Below are positions 1 to 11,815 of a stretch of DNA of 64,000 nucleotides, piece by piece; position 1 is the stretch's first letter, and every line of letters begins with the position of its first letter. The stretch is from positions 89,356,438 through 89,420,437 of the forward strand of contig OW121743.1 in NCBI GenBank assembly GCA_933228675.1, read 5' to 3'. The notes beneath the pieces were generated by a model. That model was given only the letters and a program-made list of their open reading frames with translations, searched no databases and had not been told where the DNA came from. The translations under genes were made by a program, and so were the position numbers. Origin of the DNA: Stomorhina lunata (taxonomy: Eukaryota; Arthropoda; Insecta; Diptera; Rhiniidae).

Positions 1-420
1 TAATGATTTGTGAATAACATTTATTCTCAATTTGAGAAACTATCATTTTTCAAAGGTTTATTCTCAAATGAACCCTCATTTGAAATGCAATGCCATTCCA
101 TTAAAATATCTTAAACAATAATTTTTTTTAACATAAATTATTTTTTAAATGTTTGAAAAAAGATTCAAATAAGGTTAGATATCAAATTTATATAACACCA
201 TTTTTCAAATTATTCTCAAATCATCTTAGGGTTTGATAATGATTTGTGAATAACATTTATTCTCAATTTGAGAAACTATAATTTTTCAAAGGTTTATTCT
301 CAAATGAATACCCATTTGAAAAATAATGTGAATCTCAAACATCTGTTCAGGTTTGAAAAAAGTTTGAAAAATACGTTTGATATCAAATGTAAAAGTCATC
401 ATATTTCAAACGTTTGACAC
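1..420. repeat. 236-bp direct repeat pair, AT-rich
   Basis: The block that opens the window recurs at 237 almost unchanged for about 70 bases, giving a period of 236 bp. The second unit then drifts and ends near 420. Both units are full of short inverted motifs of the type tctcaaatttgaga and tttgaaaaa. No reading frame is present. It is probably the edge of a larger tandem repeat that starts before the window. Confidence 0.75.
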
Positions 421-714
421 TGTTCTTACTGGGTTTGTATATTTGGTAATATCAATACAAGTATAGGTTAAGTAACAAAATAAGCTAAAATTTTATTTAA
501 AAAAAATTACTTCCATTGGATAATTTAAAAGTGTTACTCGACGCGATGGTACAGATTAATCTCGGTTTATGGCAGTATAAGTTCCAACTCACACCCATTT
601 AGAGACCCTGTATACATTTTAACTCATTTTATCGTACATATGTAAGTAATCTTATGAAGAATTTAAAACTTTACCAAAAAAAAAACTGTAAGAAACGGAT
701 CAATAATGAATATG
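421..714. other. AT-rich sequence, nothing recognised
   Basis: No coding frame, RNA gene or structured repeat was recognised here. Confidence 0.5.
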
Positions 715-1245
715 GAAGTAGGCTTTTTAGAATAACATACGCTTTGATCTTGTGCGCTTAAATCCAAGTTCGTAGGCGAAGCTTTGAAAGATTTTCCTCG
801 TCTTTCCATCGACAACATATCCTAGTCAAGTATTAGGCATGTTCTAAATTCTATTTTGAAGTAAAATTAATTTAAAATCACTTCTTTTGAATGTTTGATG
901 TTCTACATTATACTTTGTACGTTTCATTTTTATTCACATTTATCGAAAAAGAAGTATTTTGAATGTACGTTAAATTTTAAAGGTGAAATCAAACTTTTTT
1001 CACTTCAAAGTTTATTTTAAATGAAAAATAGAACAGCAAACCACTACTTTTGTAGAACATCAAAAACAAAAAGTCAATTCATTACTTTTCTGGAACATGC
1101 CTGTATGATTCTACGTTTGATTTTGAAACTTATGTTGTTATAAATTTCGACGGTGGTACCCAGGTAAACAAATTCTTTTATAGCCTCGAAGTAATTCTTG
1201 TGGACTGTACGCTTGTAGAAACCATCAGTTTTGTTTTTGTTTAAT
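715..1245 (-). pseudogene. LINE 3' end fragment: reverse transcriptase C-terminus
   Basis: Read on the minus strand, about 1200-1074 encodes a relic with EFVYLGTTVE followed by ISFKIKRRIIQA. This is the block downstream of the palm domain in many insect non-LTR retrotransposons (the YLGS...ISLEIKRRI region). Further along, about 830-720 encodes ENLSKLRLRTW followed by AHKIK, matching the C-terminal 'EEDLxxLGxRNWRxxAQDR' block of the same LINE type. Order and spacing fit one 5'-truncated LINE. The same 3' end recurs at 27,838, 40,490 and 48,010. Several stops and frameshifts make it dead. Confidence 0.6.
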
Positions 1246-1310
1246 TGACAACTAGGGGCTGGTCGCATATTACGTAACGCTATTTTCAATATATAATAAT
1301 ATATAATTTC

Positions 1311-1380
1311 CACGACAACATTCCAAATGGAACAAGTGGTACTTCTCTCAGACAATGAGCTGCATCCGATTCTATTTTTA
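1311..1380 (-). mobile_element. tRNA-derived SINE, 3' fragment
   Basis: Matches on the minus strand the 3' part of the SINE at 33,844-34,188 and 36,868-37,105, including the shared stretch reading ctcattgtctgagagaagta followed by the 'ccacttgttcc...ggaatgt' tail. Only the tail is present; the tRNA head is missing. Confidence 0.6.
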
Positions 1381-3689
1381 GATTAAAAATAATTTTTTTT
1401 ACGAAAGGTCACCCATTTTATCAAAAACTCTAAGACGCAAAACCCTTTATATCTCAATTTAAAACAAATGGTTTAAAAACACTTTCAAAATAAGGTCTTT
1501 AGTTCTTAAAATATGATACAATAAATATTTGAATGCTAACACAATCGGTTGTCTTTCATAACACTTGTGTATAAATATAAATACTTAGGTATAAATGTTT
1601 TGTTTTTGTTTGGTCCATCTATGAAAATCTAGCCCAAGTCCCAGAGTGTGCCATATTTATCTATAAGACGACCCATTACTTATCTTTTCTGCAGAAACTC
1701 AAAAGGTAAGACGTGAAGATTGACTTAACCTTCAAACTTGCATAATTTACGCAGCTATAGTCGGACCCGTACTTACATAAACTAAGTAGAAGGGATAGAG
1801 CGAACAGATCAAGAATCTCGTCGGCTTAACACATGTTTTGTCATTGTCTTCAAAGTTATCAATCGAATTTCGATCTGTAACTTTCTGAACTTTATATGGC
1901 TTTTGCCCAACATAAGCTTTGGCTTTTTGCATAAAAGTATTAGAGTATTTAACCATTTACAAGCTGATACTTGTGAAAGTATCTGCGATTCGGCAATATC
2001 TGTTGTAAAGCCGTAAATCATTATATTAATAATTAAATAAAATATTTATAATTTATAACTAAATAAATTTAATAGTGTTTCATTAAAAACCTAGATTCAT
2101 TTGACCCAGTAGTACTATATATTTTTTTGTCTGAAAACTTACGTTTCCTTTAATTTCAGGATTTATGTATAACATATGTATGTCCTTATCTCCATTTCTC
2201 CTAAAAATGCAAAGCAATTTTTTATGGTCACATCATTGTCACCAACAAACCCGAATCCAAGCAAAAATGTTACCTATTTAGGCAACATGATTTTCTTTCG
2301 CCCCTTCGGTGGTTCAAAAGTATGGTTTCTTCTTTTGAAGAGTTTTACCAACTCATTTGGATCAAATTCATTTCTTTATGATAACGTTGCAATAATTCCT
2401 ATATTATCAACTGAACAATTTTTATCATAAAATCATAACAATTTTAATTTTTTTGTTTTGACAAAAACGTCACATGAAAGATTTTTGTACACCAATTTTG
2501 TTTGGTCAATTATCCTGTTGAATTATTTTAAAAATAGTAGTATTTTTAAATATTTTCATACTACGTAATTTTACAACTCACCAAAATGTCACTCAAATTA
2601 ATCTCATTCCACACTTTTACGCTCTTTCATTAGATTTCTACTCAAAATATTGTGTGTGTGCGAGAGTGAAGAAGACGAATGACTTGTTAAAAGCAGCAAC
2701 AAAAAGTAAACAGCAACACAAGAGCAATTGTTGAAGGAAAAGAGATACTGGCATGAGCTCATGCATATTTCAGAACTTTAGTAGGTATCAGTCTGATACA
2801 TACGAACATTTTTTACTACAATTCTTGAAATCCTCTACACTTTGACAAAAAGCTCAAGCTTTTCTTGCAAATTCATATGAAATACAACAAATGAAACCAA
2901 ATATTTATCCTTTTGTTTTGTTTATTGCAAAATTTCATGAAATTGTAGCAACGAAAAGCTTTTTTTTTTTCGTTAAGAACTTTTGAATTTCATGAATTAA
3001 ACAGAAAAATAGCGGCAGCAAATGTGAAAATACAAAAACAAATAATTAAAATCTCATTGATAGTAGTAAACATTTGCAGCAATTGCATGTGATTTAATTA
3101 GTTTATAAAACAACAAAAAAAAAAAATAAAATATAAAAACAACAACGCAAAATATTATTAATAAACTTTAATGATTTGTTTACGTTTTGTTGTAGTTGTC
3201 GTCGATTTTGTTGTTGCAGTTGTTTTTATTGGGCATGAATTGCGCTTTTAGTCTCGAGTATTGGAATAAATCAATGATTTACAGTTTTTTTCTATAGAAA
3301 TTAATAGGTACATGTATACGTAGTATCGAACTATTCGTTACATGTAAAAAATAGCACAAATTTGTAGATAAACAGATAAGTTTAGATTTTGTAATAGAGT
3401 CAAATGAAAATATTTTGAACAAAAATTCTAATTTTTTACCTTATTATTTCCTTCTTTAACCCTTTCTTCCCCAAGTCAAATGTCAAAATTAAAATTTTTC
3501 ATGGTAAAATCACGAAATTTTATTAATTTTGTAACTAATTTCGACTTGATTTTAACCTTAAACACCCATAGGGACTAAAATAGTCCAACATTTTGTTAGT
3601 CAAAATTTAGATTTTATGTCATTTAGGGTTATTCATGTTTTTCATGTCATGACTTCATGTCATTTTTATTTTTTGTGAGTTCTATTCAA
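1381..3689. other. AT-rich intergenic sequence; one unassigned degenerate frame
   Basis: No recognisable gene. A short open frame on the plus strand at 2176-2430 (84 residues) resembles nothing I know. The opposite strand over the same stretch also reads fairly protein-like (PNELVKLFKRRNHTFEPPKG, then GFVGDNDVT), broken by stops, so it may be the relic of an unidentified coding sequence. The rest is poly(A/T) runs and simple sequence. Confidence 0.4.
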
Positions 3690-6600
3690 ACTAACAAATT
3701 CTCAAATTTTGCAATGAAAAACTAACAAATTTTGATAGGAAAGTTTTTAAAAATTTCCTATTTTATATTTTTAAAGGAAATTACTTTTAAAAATTTTCTT
3801 ATTTTCTAGCATTTTTTTAAATCTTCTATTTTTATCGGAAATTTTTTTTTAATTTTCTATTTTTACAGAAAACTTTAAAAAAATTTTAGTTTGATAGGAA
3901 ACTTTAAAAATATTTCCTATTTTTATAGAACGTTCTTAGAAAATTTTATAGGAAATTTTCAAAAAATTTCTGTCTAATAGAAAATTTATAAAAGTTATCT
4001 TTTTCAATAAAATATTTTCTAAAAATCTTCTATTTTTATAGGAAATTTGTAAAAAAAAATCTATTTTGATAAAAAAAATTTTTCTATTTTTATGGAAAAA
4101 TTAAAAAAAAAATCTATTTTTAAAGGAAATTTTTGCAAAAATTTTCTATTCTTATAGGAAATTTTTGCAAAAATTTTCTATTTTTATAGGAAATTTTTCC
4201 AAAAATTTTCTATTTTTATAGGAAATTTTTCCAAAAATTTTCTATTTTTATAGGAAATTTTTCCAAAAATTTTCTATTTTTATAGAAAATTTTTCCAAAA
4301 ATTTTCTATTTTTATAGGAAATTTTTTCAAAAATTTACTATTTTTATAGGAAATTTTTCCAAAATTTTTTTTTTTATTTTTATAGGAAATTTTTCAAAAA
4401 ATTTTCTATTTTTATATGAAATTTTTCAAAAAATTTTCTATTTTTATAGGAAATTTTTCAAAAAATTTTCTATTTTTATAGGAAATTTTTCAAAAAATTA
4501 TCTATTTCTAAGTAAACTTGAAATATTTTTATTTTTAAAGAAAAATTTTTATAAAAATTTTATATTTTTATGGGAAATTTTTTAAAAAATTGTATAGGAA
4601 ATTTTTTTAAAATTTTCTATTTTTATAGGAAATTTTTTAAAAATTTTCTATTTTTATAGGAAATTTTTTAAAAATTTTCTATTTTTATAGGAAATTTTTT
4701 AAAAATTTTTTAAAAATTTTCTATTTTTATAGGAAATTTTTTAAAAATTTTCTATTTTTATAGGAAATTTTTTAAAAATTTTCTATTTTTATAGGAAATT
4801 TTTTAAAAATTTTCTATTTTTATAGGAAATTTTTTAAAAATTTTCTATTTTTATAGGAAATTTTTTAAAAATTTTCTATTTTTATAGGAAATTTTTTAAA
4901 AATTTTCTATTTTTATAGGAAATTTTTTAAAAATTTTCTATTTTTATAGGAAATTTTTTAAAAATTTTCTATTTTTATAGGAAATTTTTTAAAAATTTTC
5001 TATTTTTATATGAAATTTTTTAAAAATTTTCTATTTTTATAGGAAATTTTTCCAAAAATTTTCTATTTTTATAGGAAATTTTTCCAAAAATTTTCTATTT
5101 TTATAGAAAATTTTTCCAAAAATTTTCTATTTTTATAGAAAATTTTTCCAAAAATTTTCTATTTTTATAGGAAATTTTTCCAAAAATTTACTATTTTTAT
5201 AGGAAATTTTTCAAAAAATTTTCTATTTTTATAGGAAATTTTTCAAAAAATTTTCTATTTTTATAGGAAATTTTTCAAAAAATTATCTATTTCTAAGTAA
5301 ACTTGAAATATTTTTATTTTTAAAGAAAAATTTTTATAAAAATTTTATATTTTTATGGGAAATTTTTTAAAAAATTTTATAGAAAATTTTTTTAAAATTT
5401 TCTATTTTTATAGGAAATTTTTTAAAAATTTTCTATTTTTATAGGAAATTTTTTAAAAATTTTCTATTTTTATAGGAAATTTTTTAAAATTTTTTTAAAA
5501 ATTTTCTATTTTTATAGGAAATTTTTTAAAAATTTTCTATTTTTATAGGAAATTTTTTAAAAATTTTCTATTTTTATAGGAAATTTTTTAAAAATTTTCT
5601 ATTTTTATAGGAAATTTTTTAAAAATTTTCTATTTTTATAGGAAATTTTTTAAAAATTTTTTAAAAATTTTCTATTTTTATAGGAAATTTTTTAAAAATT
5701 TTCTATTTTTATAGGAAATTTTTTAAAAATTTTCTATTTTTATAGGAAATTTTTTAAAAATTTTCTATTTTTATAGGAAATTTCTATTTTTATAGGAAAT
5801 TTTTTAAAAATTTTCTATTTTTATAGGAAATTTTTTAAAAATTTTCTATTTTTATAGGAAATTTTTTAAAAAATTTCTATTTTTATAGGAAATTTTTTAA
5901 AAATTTTCTATTTTTATAGGAAAATTTTTAAAAATTTTCAATTTTTATAGGAATTTTTTTAAAAATTTTCTATTTTTATATGAAATTTTTTAAAAATTTT
6001 CTATTTTTATAGGAAATTTTTTAAAAATTTAAATAGGAAATTTTTTAAAAATTTTCTATTTTTATAGGAAATTTTTTAAAAATTTTCTATTTTTATAGGA
6101 AATTTTTTAAAAATTTTCTATTTTTATATGAAATTTTTTAAAAATTTTCTATTTTTATAGGAAATTTTTTAGAAATTTTCTATTTTTATAGGAAATTTTT
6201 TAAAAATTTTCTATTTCTATAGGAAATTTTTTAAAAATTTTCTATTTTTATAGGAAATTTTTTAAAAATTTTCTATTTTTATAGGAAATTTTTTAAAAAT
6301 TTTCTATTTTTATAGGAAATTTTTTAAAAATTTTCTATTTTTATAGGAAATTTTTTAAAAATTTTCTATTTTTATAGGAAATTTTTTAAAAATTTTCTAT
6401 ATTTATAGGAAATTTTTTAAAAATTTTCTATTTTTATAGGAAATTTTTTAAAAATTTTCTATTTTTATAGGAAATTTTTTAAAAAATTTCTATTTTTATA
6501 GGAAATTTTCTAAAAATATTCTATTTTTATAGGAAATTTTTTAAAAATTTTCTATTTTTATAGGAAATTTTTGCAAAAATTTTCTATTTTTATAGGAAAT

Positions 6601-6760
6601 TTTTTAAAAATTGTCTATTTTTATAGGATATTTTTTAAAAATTTTCTATTTTTATAGGAAATTTTTTAAAAATTTTCTATTTTTATAGGAAATTCAACAT
6701 TTTTCAATTTTTATAGGAAATTTTTATGCAAAAATTTTATATTTTTATACAAAATTTTGT
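3690..6760. repeat. 31/32-bp AT minisatellite array (about 3 kb)
   Basis: Tandem units of the form ctatttttataggaaatttt followed by ttaaaaatttt: 31 bp, with a 32-bp variant that has tccaaaaa in place of ttaaaaa. From about 4140 to 6670 the units are nearly identical; both edges (3690-4140 and 6670-6760) are increasingly degenerate, the usual pattern for arrays homogenised by unequal exchange. Each unit contains nested A-tract/T-tract palindromes that would favour bent or unpaired DNA. No coding potential. Confidence 0.92.
4200..5510. repeat. 785-bp higher-order duplication within the 31-bp array
   Basis: An odd unit reading tctatttctaagtaaacttg and its neighbours occur at 4501 and again at 5286, 785 bp apart. 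The same succession of 32-bp units precedes it and the same 31-bp units follow. A block of about 25 units was therefore duplicated as one piece. Confidence 0.75.
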
Positions 6761-7655
6761 TATGAAAGGATGGAAAATTAAAATTGGGATCAAATAGAAG
6801 AAGATTCACAGAACAAAATAATACCTAAACACAAAAATTGTTGTGAAATTCGCGCGGGATTGAATTTAAAATTAAACAAAAATTAACTTATAACACATAA
6901 AATCAACAAAGCATATAGGGACAGAGTTACTCTTTTGGAGGATAAATTGTCGAAGTTCAAAAAACATTTACCAAAGAATTGTTAAGGAGCATTCATGTTA
7001 AAGTTTTGATAATGTTGAAAAGGCGCCAATATTTTATGACATATAATTCCTATTTTCTCCTCTATAATGTTGTTTCTATATTGCCCTTCGCTCCAAGTAT
7101 ATATCAAAATTTATTTTGCCTACGATTTCTTTTAATTTTGCCCCATTGTGCTTTATAAAAAAATATAAATCAAAACAAAAGTCAATGTGTATTCAAAATG
7201 TTTTGTGTACAGACAGTCAAGACAACAAAATCGAAAATTTAACTTGCTAATGCAATTTTTTTTGTGGTAATTTTTTTAGGACTTTTTGCAAAAATTGCGA
7301 AAATATTTTGATATTTTTTTTGTTGGTATTATTTAGAACATTGGTACGAAGAGGTGCGAAGTAGGGGTAAAAGAAAAAAAATGTTGGGCTCATGTAGAAA
7401 AAGCATGTCAGTGTAATATAATATTTTAATATAAACAAAACAAAGAATAATGTAAACAAGGCAAAATTTTTAACCAAATGTAAGAAAAAAAAAAGTCGGA
7501 ATGTAAATATTAAATTTAAAAATTAGTTCGCAATTAAAAATAATTATTTCGTAAGCCTATTTTCGATCAATGTTAAGGTCTCGGCTGGGGGAATGCAATA
7601 TGAACTACAGACTTCGTTTAATATTCAAGTGTTGCTGAGTCCTCTAGTTAGATGA
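6761..7655. other. AT-rich sequence, nothing recognised
   Basis: The minus-strand frame at 7247-7477 is a by-product of A/T runs. No transposon end or RNA gene was recognised. Confidence 0.5.
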
Positions 7656-7659
7656 CAAC

Positions 7660-7745
7660 CCAGCAAAACTTTGGAAATCAGATGAATTTAGGTATTTTAT
7701 TGCCTTGTATGGTTTGAAACATAACGTCCGAATAACTTGTAAGTT
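7660..7745 (+). repeat. Solo end of the TIR element seen at 47,618
   Basis: Starts cccagcaaaactttgg and follows the first 90 bp or so of the element at 47,618-48,918, including the shared 'ccttgta', 'ccgaataa' and 'aagttatt' blocks. Only this end is present; the Helentron-like repeat follows at once. Confidence 0.55.
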
Positions 7746-7815
7746 ATTCTGACGAAAGAAAGTGCCGACCATATGATATCCATCACCACTGAGGTCAAAT
7801 GTTCTTTTTCTTGTA
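7746..7815 (-). repeat. Helentron-like dispersed repeat, first part (interrupted by mariner)
   Basis: Matches on the minus strand the 3' terminal region of the full copy at 31,062-31,861 (the 'gaccatatgatatc...caccactgaggtcaaa' segment). It is interrupted at a TA by the mariner starting at 7816 and resumes at 9093. Confidence 0.65.
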
Positions 7816-9092
7816 TCGGGTGTTTTTTATTGAGGTATAGAACTTTAAGTTGGCATCACTTTTTTAACTGGCGGCCATTTTGTCAGCTGTCAAGCGATTA
7901 ATATTTAGTTTGGTTTGCCATTTCATCATGAACAGGTTGACAAAAGAACAACGCTTGCAAATCGTGCAAATTTATTTCGAAAATAATGGTTCAGTTCGCG
8001 AAGTTTACCGCAAGCTCCGTCCATTTTATGGTCGACATAATCGTCCATCAGAGCAATTAATTCGGTTAACCATGGATCGTTTTCGCACTACGTTTACTCT
8101 ATGTGATAATACGCATCCGCAGCGACGTCGAACAGTGCGCACCGAAGAAACAATTGCCGCTGTATAGCAAAGTGTTGAAGAGGACCCGAATGAATCGATT
8201 CGCCACCGTGCACAGCAATTGGAGCTTTGTCCATCAACTTTATGGAAGATTTTGCGCAAAGATCTTGGCTTGCGACCTTACAAGATCCAGCTTGTGCAAG
8301 AATTAAAGCCGCGAGACCATGCAATGCGTCGTGATTTTGGTGTATGGGCCGAAAATGAGATTGATCTCGATGCTGATTTTCATCGCAAAATTTTGTTCAG
8401 TGGTGAGGCTCATTTTTGGTTGAATGGCTACGTCAACAAGCAAAATTGCCGCATTTGGAGTGAAGAGAATCCACATGAGACCCTTGAGACGCCATTACAT
8501 CCACAAAAACTGACTGTTTGGTGTGCTCTATGGGCTGGTGGAGTCATTGGGCCATACTTCTTCCGAAATAATGCTGGAGAGTCAGTTACCATAAATGGAG
8601 ACCGGTATAGAGCCATGATAGCCGACTATTTTGTTCCCCAATTGGATGGCATGAATGTGGATGAGTTGTGGTTCCAACAAGACGGCGCTACATGCCACAC
8701 AGCGCACGTCACAATTGATTTATTGAAGGAAACATTCTATGAGCGCATAATTTCGCGGAATGGACCTGTCAATTGGCCACCAAGATCGTGTGATTTGACA
8801 CCACTGGATTATTTTCTTTGGGGATATGTGAAGTCGCACGTCTACGCCAACAAATCAGAAACGTTAGGGGACTTGGAAGCCAACATTCGTGGCGTTATTG
8901 CCAACATACGGCCCCATATGCTCGAAAAAGTAGTTGAAAATTGGACCTGTAGAATTGGCTTTATTCGAGCCAGCCGCGGCGGCCACATGCCCGAAATCGT
9001 ATTTAAACATTAATGGCATAAAATTATCCTTCCAATAAAGCCAAATTGATGGACATTAAAACGATTTTCTTCTGTTTTATTTCAATTCGAAG
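7816..9092 (+). mobile_element. DD41D (rosa-type) Tc1/mariner element, copy 1
   Basis: The left terminal inverted repeat begins tcgggtgttttttattgagg directly after a target TA (7814-7815). The interior is over 95% identical by eye to copy 2 (27,972-29,211). Against copy 2, the last ~30 bp including the right terminal repeat are missing: the element sequence stops at about 9092 (ttcaattcga) and the host repeat resumes. It cannot transpose: it lacks a right end and its transposase is broken. Confidence 0.9.
7928..9013 (+). pseudogene. DD41D mariner transposase, nonsense-mutated
   Basis: Starting at the ATG of MNRLTKEQRL, the frame would give a 361-residue transposase. It has an N-terminal helix-turn-helix region (residues 1-110) and a DDE catalytic domain. 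The second and third catalytic aspartates are D252 (WFQQDGATCHTA) and D294 (CDLTPLDYF), with 41 residues between them; this spacing defines the DD41D group first described in tephritid flies. Two lesions kill it: a TAG at codon 80 (8165-8167), where copy 2 has GAG, and the first catalytic aspartate changed to glycine (residue 159, SGEAHF; copy 2 has SDEAHF). Otherwise the frame is intact, so decay is recent. ATG 7928 was chosen because copy 2 shares it and family proteins begin there. Confidence 0.92.
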
Positions 9093-9260
9093 ACATAAAT
9101 TTTGTCATAATAAAAACATTTTTTTAAGACTTACATATTTAACTCACTTCGCATATTGGGTATGGGAGCTATATTCAAATGTGGACGGTTTGTCTCGAAA
9201 TTTTACAATTTAGGTGGCTTTCGAGAATAGGTCTTGTATGTGAGCTGTGGTCAAGTATGG
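9093..9260 (-). repeat. Helentron-like dispersed repeat, second part
   Basis: Resumes where 7815 left off: 'agacataaattttgtcat', then 'acttacatatttaa', then 'atgggagctatattcaaatg' follow the order in the 18,544 copy (read on the minus strand). This shows the mariner inserted into an existing copy of the repeat. Confidence 0.6.
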
Positions 9261-9396
9261 AACGAATCCAAAGAAATTTGATACAGTAATTTTGTTTCTA
9301 AAAGCAATATTTTAAATAATCGTAAGCAACATTCCGTTAAATATCTCTTAAACTATTAGAGATAGCGTAGTATTTTATATTATTTTTTCAGTCACG
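9261..9396. other. Short spacer, nothing recognised
   Basis: AT-rich; may include the 5' untranslated part of the transposase relic that follows. Confidence 0.4.
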
Positions 9397-9785
9397 ATGT
9401 CGCAGTGGTCGAGTGAGCATCGCGAATTCACTGTGTATACATTTTTTAAAAGTAATGATTCTTACGTAATTGCTCGTCGACAATTTTGTTCAAAGTTCGG
9501 TATTCGGCAAATATGTGATGGACAGAATCTTAATTTAATTCGATCGTGGGTGCAGAGATTCAGGGCAAATGCTTCGGCTATGAATGTAACACGGTCAGGG
9601 GTTAGTTGATCTTTAAGAACTCCCAAAAACATTGAACTTGTTGAAAGTTGTTTGCGTGAAAATCCGCTATTTTCAATACGCAAAAGAGCAGCCTCACTGC
9701 GACTCCAAGAATGATTATTCATCAAATTTAAAAAAAGGATCTGAAGTTCCATCCTTTTAAAACTCAAATCATTTAAGAACTTACG
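9397..9785 (+). pseudogene. DUF4817-type transposase N-terminal relic
   Basis: The first 70 codons read MSQWSSEHREFTVYTFFKSN, then DSYVIARRQFCSKFGI, and IRSWVQRFRANASAM. This is the helix-turn-helix head (DUF4817) of a widespread insect Tc1/mariner-related transposase group. After a stop at 9607-9609 the homology continues (LRTPKNIELVESCLRENPLF, then SIRKRAASLRLQ) and trails through further stops (DLKFHPFKTQI) to about 9780. There it is cut off against a LINE fragment in the opposite orientation. The catalytic domain is absent. A second relic of the same family, with the catalytic half, is at 21,226-21,927. Confidence 0.75.
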
Positions 9786-9926
9786 AAAGCTCCAAAAGCT
9801 TGCTTTGCTTTGCATAACCTGTTTTGGATATCTTCTTTGCTGAATCCGCTTTTTGAAATAATACTCCCAAGGTAGCAGAAAGTTTCGACTTCATCAATGG
9901 GTAGTCCAGCAAGATAAAATTTGGTG
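9786..9926 (-). pseudogene. LINE reverse transcriptase, downstream part (split by FoldBack)
   Basis: On the minus strand this encodes KFYLAGLPIDEVETFCYLGS followed by IISKSGFSKEDIQNRLCKAK, the block after the palm domain of a non-LTR reverse transcriptase. It continues the gene whose upstream part lies at 16,731-17,940. The FoldBack element sits between the two, flanked by the 9-bp duplication aatttggtg, so the gene was continuous before insertion. At its other end it is truncated against the DUF4817 relic. Confidence 0.85.
9918..9926. repeat. Target site duplication of the FoldBack element (left)
   Basis: aatttggtg, repeated exactly at 16,722-16,730 immediately beyond the right terminus. 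Nine-bp duplications are the known signature of FoldBack elements. Confidence 0.88.
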
Positions 9927-10109
9927 ATGTGTGTGAAGATAAATTCGAATTTAACTAGCAAAGACAAAAACCGAAATTTTTAGCAGAGCCAATTTTGCGG
10001 TCAACAGAGCACTGTAAACTGTTTAACAGTAATGTTAAATACTATATTGGAGTTAGTTTTGACGAATTTGGAGGTATATGGAAATATATAAGAATATACA
10101 TTATTGGGA

Positions 10110-11815
10110 ACGGGTACTCCTAAGGGTCCAGTTTGATATTGTGTAAGTCGTTTTTTTTAAATAATCTTGGAATTTAGGAAAAATAAGGTTTAAAATTTAT
10201 ATGTTATCAACAAAGTTTCAGAAGAAGTTGGCCCATAAAAATGGCCAAAAATGGAATTGTACACGTATACCACTATATGGAGCGGGTACTCCAAAGGGTC
10301 CTAATTGTCACTGTATAAGTGGTTTTCCCCAAATAATCTTGGGATTTTTTTAAAAAAATTTTGAAAATTTTCATATTTTGAAAAATCTAGAGAAGATGTA
10401 GTAACTCAAAAATGGCCAAAAATGGAATTGTACACGTATACCACTATATGGAGCGGGTACTCCAAAGGGTCCTAATTGTCACTGTATAAGTGGTTTTCCC
10501 CAAATAATCTTGGAATTTAAAAAAAAAAATTTAAAATTTAAATTTTTTGAAAAATCTAGAGAAGATGTAGTAACTCAAAAATGGCCAAAAATGGAGTTGT
10601 ACACGTATACCACTATATGGAGCGGGTACTCCAAAGGGTCCTAATTGTCACTGTATAAGTGGTTTTCCCCAAATAATCTTGGGATTTTTTTAAAAAAATT
10701 TTAATTTTTTGAAAAATCTAGAGAAGATGTAGTAACTCAAAAATGGCCAAAAATGGAATTGTACACGTATACCACTATATGAAGCGGGTACTCCAAAGGG
10801 TCCTAATTGTCACTGTATAAGTGGTTTTCCCCAAATAATCTTGGAATTTAAAAAAAAAAAATTTAAAATTTAAATTTTTTGAAAAATCTAGAGAAGATGT
10901 AGTAACTCAAAAATGGCCAAAAATGGAGTTGTACACGTATACCACTATATGGAGCGGGTACTCCAAAGGGTCCTAATTGTCACTGTATAAGTGGTTTTCC
11001 CCAAATAATCTTGGGATTTTTTTAAAAAAATTTTAATTTTTTGAAAAATCTAGAGAAGATGTAGTAACTCAAAAATGGCCAAAAATGGAATTGTACACGT
11101 ATACCACTATATGGAGCGGGTACTCCAAAGGGTCCTAATTGTCACTGTATAAGTGGTTTTCCCCAAATAATCTTGGAATTAAAAAAAAAAAAATTTAAAA
11201 TTTAAATTTTTTGAAAAATCTAGAGAAGATGTAGTAACTCAAAAATGGCCAAAAATGGAGTTGTACACGTATACCACTATATGGAGCGGGTACTCCAAAG
11301 GGTCCTAATTGTCACTGTATAAGTGGTTTTCCCCAAATAATCTTGGGATTTTTTTAAAAAAATTTTAATTTTTTGAAAAATCTAGAGAAGATGTAGTAAC
11401 TCAAAAATGGCCAAAAATGGAATTGTACACGTATACCACTATATGGAGCGGGTACTCCAAAGGGTCCTAATTGTCACTGTATAAGTGGTTTTCCCCAAAT
11501 AATCTTGGAATTTTTTTTAAAAAAATTTTGAAAATTTTAATTTTTTGAAAAATCTAGAGAAGATGTAGTAACTCAAAAATGGCCAAAAATGGAATTGTAC
11601 ACGTATACCACTATATGGAGCGGGTACTCCAAAGGGTCCTAATTGTCACTGTATAAGTGGTTTTCCTCAAATAATCTTGGGATTTTTTTTTTTTTAAATT
11701 TTGAAAATTTGAATTTTTTGAAAAATCTAGGGAAGATGTAGTAACTCAAAAATGGCCAAAAATGGAATTCTACACGTATACCACTATATGGAGCGGGTAC
11801 TCCATATGGAGCGGG
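10110..11815 (+). repeat. FoldBack left arm: about 10 monomers of 162-173 bp
   Basis: Each monomer carries gagcgggtactccaaagggt, then 'cctaattgtcactgtataag', then 'aaaatggccaaaaatgg'. Monomer starts (at gagcggg) are near 10,280, 10,451, 10,620, 10,782, 10,952, 11,114, 11,284, 11,446, 11,618 and 11,791. From 10,620 to 11,446 the spacing alternates 162 and 170 bp, and the variants ggaattgtac/ggagttgtac alternate with it, so the homogenised unit is a 332-bp dimer. The first monomer (10,110-10,270) is divergent. Confidence 0.9.

Noticed and set aside
2176..2430. 84-residue plus-strand frame and a protein-like minus-strand reading
   Set aside because: No recognised domain; stops on the minus strand and no splice or promoter context, so it is not called as a gene.
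3690..6760. CRISPR-like regular repeats of ~30 bp (also 21,928 and 56,570)
   Set aside because: There are no unique spacers; units are contiguous and the genome is eukaryotic. These are minisatellites.
8026..8616. Minus-strand frames overlapping the mariner transposase (also 28,182-28,708)
   Set aside because: Antisense shadows of the transposase frame; they recur only because the two mariner copies are nearly identical.
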